From: Spirochaetaceae bacterium
GTDB lineage: Bacteria > Spirochaetota > Spirochaetia > Treponematales > Treponemataceae
Direction of reading: 5' to 3'
Length of the DNA stretch: 8,518 bases
Assembly (NCBI GenBank): GCA_031271875.1
Contig: JAISVD010000192.1
Coordinates: forward strand, 1 to 8,518
Under the pieces are notes generated by a model. The model did no database searches. It saw only the letters and a program-made list of their open reading frames with translations, and was not told the origin of the DNA. The position numbers and the translations under genes were made by a program. Positions 6,948-8,518 of this stretch are shown here, one piece after another. Position 1 is the stretch's first letter. Each line of letters opens with the position of its first letter.

Positions 6948-6976
6948 TTGATACCGTTGTTTTACTGATATCATAT
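6948..6976 (+). promoter_or_regulatory. Candidate promoter for the vWA/pallilysin-related genes
   Basis: TTGATA (6948-6953) is followed after 17 bases by TCATAT (6971-6976), which overlaps TGATATCATATAAG. The -35 is good and the -10 mediocre. Transcription would start near 6983, leaving a leader of about 75 bases that contains the inverted repeat at 6992-7026. The upstream TATACT at 6917-6922 is an alternative. Confidence 0.4.
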
Positions 6977-6988
6977 AAGGGAAGTAAA

Positions 6989-7033
6989 ATGAACACTGAA
7001 TTATGCTTGATACATAATTCAGTGTTTCCATAA
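6989..7033 (+). CDS. Possible 14-codon leader frame inside the hairpin
   Basis: ATG at 6989 opens a frame for MNTELCLIHNSVFP ending in TAA at 7031-7033. AAGGGAAG (6977-6984) lies four bases upstream and could serve as a ribosome binding site. The whole inverted repeat 6992-7026 lies within this frame, and the stop is 24 bases before the vWA start codon. It is too short for composition to say anything, so it may be chance. If the promoter at 6948-6976 is the one used, the transcript would start almost on the ribosome binding site. Confidence 0.22.
   Translation: MNTELCLIHNSVFP
6992..7026 (+). promoter_or_regulatory. Perfect 14-bp inverted repeat in the leader of the vWA gene
   Basis: AACACTGAATTATG and CATAATTCAGTGTT are exact reverse complements separated by the 7-base CTTGATA. 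In RNA this would be a stable AT-rich stem-loop ending 31 bases before the vWA start and 17 bases before its GGAG. The following TTTCCATAAC is not a convincing terminator tail. It may be a 5' untranslated stabiliser, a translational control element, an attenuator, or a DNA operator for a dimeric regulator. Confidence 0.7.
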
Positions 7034-7057
7034 CACTAGTTTTGGAGTGAATTCCGT

Positions 7058-7726
7058 ATGACCTTCAGAAAATATGCATATAAAACGGCATTCTTTCTCC
7101 TGCTTTTCCAGCTTTCAGTCCTCTGGTCCGAACGCATTGAAGCCGTTGACCTGTATATCGCGGTTGACAACTCCCTTTCAATCGAGGAGGAGGGTCTGCC
7201 TGTTTCCCTGCAGAAATGGCTTAGCGGAGAGCTGACGGAGCTGCTGATCCCGGGAGACACGGTACGGCTGTACTCCTTTTACAGCCAGAACGATTTTGTC
7301 CTCTCCGTCACCATCAGAGACGGAGAATCCCTCAAACTGCTCCGGGAAGCAGCGGAAAAGATGACCTTCGACAGGAACTATACCGATATAGGTAATGCGA
7401 TAAATTCCATGCGATATGACGTACAGCGACTGAATAACGGCGGCAGAAGGCCCATACTGTTTGTACTCACCGATCTTATTCAGGAGGCGCCGCCGGGATC
7501 GCGGTACGAGGGGCTGAACAGAACCTTTGTGGAGGATTTTCTCTCCGATGCCCGCAGGTCGGGACAGGGCGGATGGTATGTTGTGACCGTGGCATCCGTT
7601 GCATACGACGGAACGGTAGCTGAACAGAGCAGAAAACTGTATAATATGATTACCAGCGGAGCCCCCCGCCGTATACCGGATGATCCGGTTCAGGGGAGGA
7701 CACAGGAGCGCAGGCCGTTTTTATAA
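7058..7726 (+). CDS. Secreted von Willebrand factor A-domain protein (Tp0750-like)
   Basis: The product has 222 residues. A GGAG (7044-7047) lies ten bases before ATG 7058. Residues 1-29 form a signal peptide: basic start, core AFFLLLFQLSVLW, cleavage likely after IEA. The rest is a single vWA fold with a complete metal-ion-dependent adhesion site: DNSLS (37-41, the DxSxS motif at the end of the first strand), Thr109-Asp110 in YTDIGNAI, and Asp139 in ILFVLTDL. VVTVASVAY (175-183) is a later core strand. The C-terminal 20 residues are polar and Arg/Pro-rich. Size, signal peptide, vWA domain and the pallilysin-like neighbour 55 bases downstream match T. pallidum Tp0750. That protein is reported to bind host fibrinolytic components and degrade fibrinogen and fibronectin in partnership with Tp0751. 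Whether the present organism has a host is unknown, so adhesion or protease roles here are inference; divalent metal binding is well supported. Confidence 0.86.
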   Translation: MTFRKYAYKTAFFLLLFQLSVLWSERIEAVDLYIAVDNSLSIEEEGLPVSLQKWLSGELTELLIPGDTVRLYSFYSQNDFVLSVTIRDGESLKLLREAAEKMTFDRNYTDIGNAINSMRYDVQRLNNGGRRPILFVLTDLIQEAPPGSRYEGLNRTFVEDFLSDARRSGQGGWYVVTVASVAYDGTVAEQSRKLYNMITSGAPRRIPDDPVQGRTQERRPFL

Positions 7727-7781
7727 AGCAGAGCTTTTTCACCCCTTCATATCCTGAAAAAATACGGGAAGGCAGAAAAAA

Positions 7782-8518
7782 ATGAAACGTTTTACAGCGA
7801 TACTGTTTATTATCCTCGCCGCAGGCCTCATCTGGGCGGGGTTCAACAGGGATCGTTTTATCAGAACCGCCGATACGCGCCAATATAATACAAAACTGGT
7901 CATACCCGTTTCTCCGGGCGGGGCCGAACAGGAGGAGACCGGAGAAAACCGGCCCGCCCGGGAGGAACCCCAGTTTATCTCCTTCATGCCCCTTGAAGCT
8001 GGGGAAACCCTGATTCAGGCTATCACAACGGATTTTAACGGGGACGGCATGGAGGACCAGATCAACATAGTCAAAAAGGGAAACAGACAGTCCCTGTATC
8101 TGGCGGTGGTGCTGTACAACAGCCGGACAAACGGGTTTTACCGGGCAACCCAGGTCGATACAGGTATATCCGAGGCGGGAACCTTTTCGGTGAGCGTTTC
8201 GGATGTGACCGGAGAGGGGATAAATTCGATTGTCTATACCGGGATCGCGGCGACAGGCGAAACAGTTCTTACCATTCTGTCCCCCTCATGGGGACAGAGC
8301 GACAACCTCTCCCTCAAGACCATCGCGAATCTCAGGGCCGACGGTACTATTTTTATTGAAGAAACCTACAGGTCCGATGCCTATTCGATAGGACTGACCA
8401 GGGGGGAAAGTTTTCCTATATGGGTATATACGACTGACCCCGATTCCCCGCCCCAGACCCTCGACCAGGTGCTGGTGGGCAAGGCGGACCGGATCCGCCC
8501 GGGGGAGGTCAAGGCGGT
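7782..8518 (+). CDS. Pallilysin-related protein (Tp0751-like), N-terminal part, runs off the right edge
   Basis: ATG 7782 opens a frame that stays open to the window end (245 codons plus two bases). GGGAAGG (7765-7771) lies about ten bases upstream, and the gene begins 55 bases after the vWA stop with no terminator between, so the two are likely co-transcribed. Residues 5-20 are a hydrophobic segment (TAILFIILAAGLIWAG) that works as a signal peptide or membrane anchor; there is no lipobox cysteine. A Pro/Glu/Gly-rich stretch (42-65) follows, then a beta-rich domain. Residues 84-92 form an EF-hand/dockerin-like calcium loop, DFNGDGMED, with a degenerate copy DVTGEGIN at 141-148. The assignment as pallilysin-related rests on position after the vWA gene and on overall character. 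T. pallidum Tp0751 is a 237-residue laminin-binding lipoprotein with a lipocalin-like fold and an HEXXH motif. This protein is already longer and shows no HEXXH in the visible part. Confidence 0.75.
   Translation, partial: MKRFTAILFIILAAGLIWAGFNRDRFIRTADTRQYNTKLVIPVSPGGAEQEETGENRPAREEPQFISFMPLEAGETLIQAITTDFNGDGMEDQINIVKKGNRQSLYLAVVLYNSRTNGFYRATQVDTGISEAGTFSVSVSDVTGEGINSIVYTGIAATGETVLTILSPSWGQSDNLSLKTIANLRADGTIFIEETYRSDAYSIGLTRGESFPIWVYTTDPDSPPQTLDQVLVGKADRIRPGEVKA

Larger units (their letters stand above)
6709..7057. other. Divergent AT-rich regulatory region between cfpA and the vWA gene
   Basis: This 349-base region separates two outward-reading transcription units. No protein gene other than a possible 14-codon frame is seen. 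The left third (6721-6830) is GC-rich and is most simply the cfpA 5' untranslated leader of about 120 bases. The centre holds the cfpA promoter and poly-T/poly-A tracts. The right part (6900-7040) is very AT-rich, with repeated TGATAT motifs, promoter-like hexamers and a perfect inverted repeat before the vWA gene. Confidence 0.75.

Noticed and set aside
7735..7761. Possible TTTTTCA/TGAAAAA hairpin between the vWA and pallilysin-related genes
   Set aside because: The 7-bp stem is almost all A-T with a 13-base loop and no following T-run; it is unlikely to terminate transcription.
1..8518. Search for a defence system, CRISPR array, prophage, transposon or RNA gene
   Set aside because: No direct-repeat array, transposase, integrase, terminal inverted repeats, or tRNA/rRNA-like structure was seen; all long genes fit a conserved treponemal chromosomal region.

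Overview
The window looks like a piece of a Treponema-type spirochaete chromosome. The main reason is one gene (4600-6708, minus) that reads as the treponemal cytoplasmic filament protein CfpA, a family known only from this group. It is flanked by genes that, from memory, lie in the same order around cfpA in Treponema pallidum (TP0746 to TP0751). Base composition is moderate to slightly GC-rich, well above T. denticola, which points to a T. pallidum-like or environmental/gut treponeme. The exact species cannot be read from the sequence. There are no RNA genes, insertion sequences, CRISPR arrays or phage genes; this is a vertically inherited, densely coded region.

Layout. The left half and middle are on the minus strand. 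Reading in the direction of transcription: a promoter near 6837-6864, cfpA, a strong stem-loop at 4507-4541, a 375-residue two-domain protein of unknown function (3170-4297), a pyruvate phosphate dikinase-like gene 12 bases further on (497-3157), an intrinsic terminator (436-469), and the start of a secreted DUF4139-like protein that leaves the window at base 1. The right end is divergent. After a 349-base AT-rich intergenic region come two plus-strand genes: a secreted von Willebrand factor A-domain protein (7058-7726, like Tp0750) and a pallilysin-related protein (7782 to the end, like Tp0751).

Functional reading. The minus-strand block is cytoplasmic: filament protein, companion protein and a PPDK-like enzyme. 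The plus-strand block is exported and probably faces the periplasm or cell surface; in T. pallidum the equivalent pair has been linked to host matrix and fibrinolysis interactions.

The main oddity is the PPDK-like protein. Its phosphohistidine and PEP/pyruvate domains are complete, but nearly every catalytic position of the N-terminal ATP-grasp domain is replaced, so it is unlikely to be an ordinary ATP-dependent PPDK. Other points worth a look are a histone H1-like basic tail on CfpA, a hairpin-embedded 14-codon reading frame ahead of the vWA gene, and a pallilysin relative that shows a calcium-loop motif but neither HEXXH nor a lipobox in the visible part.
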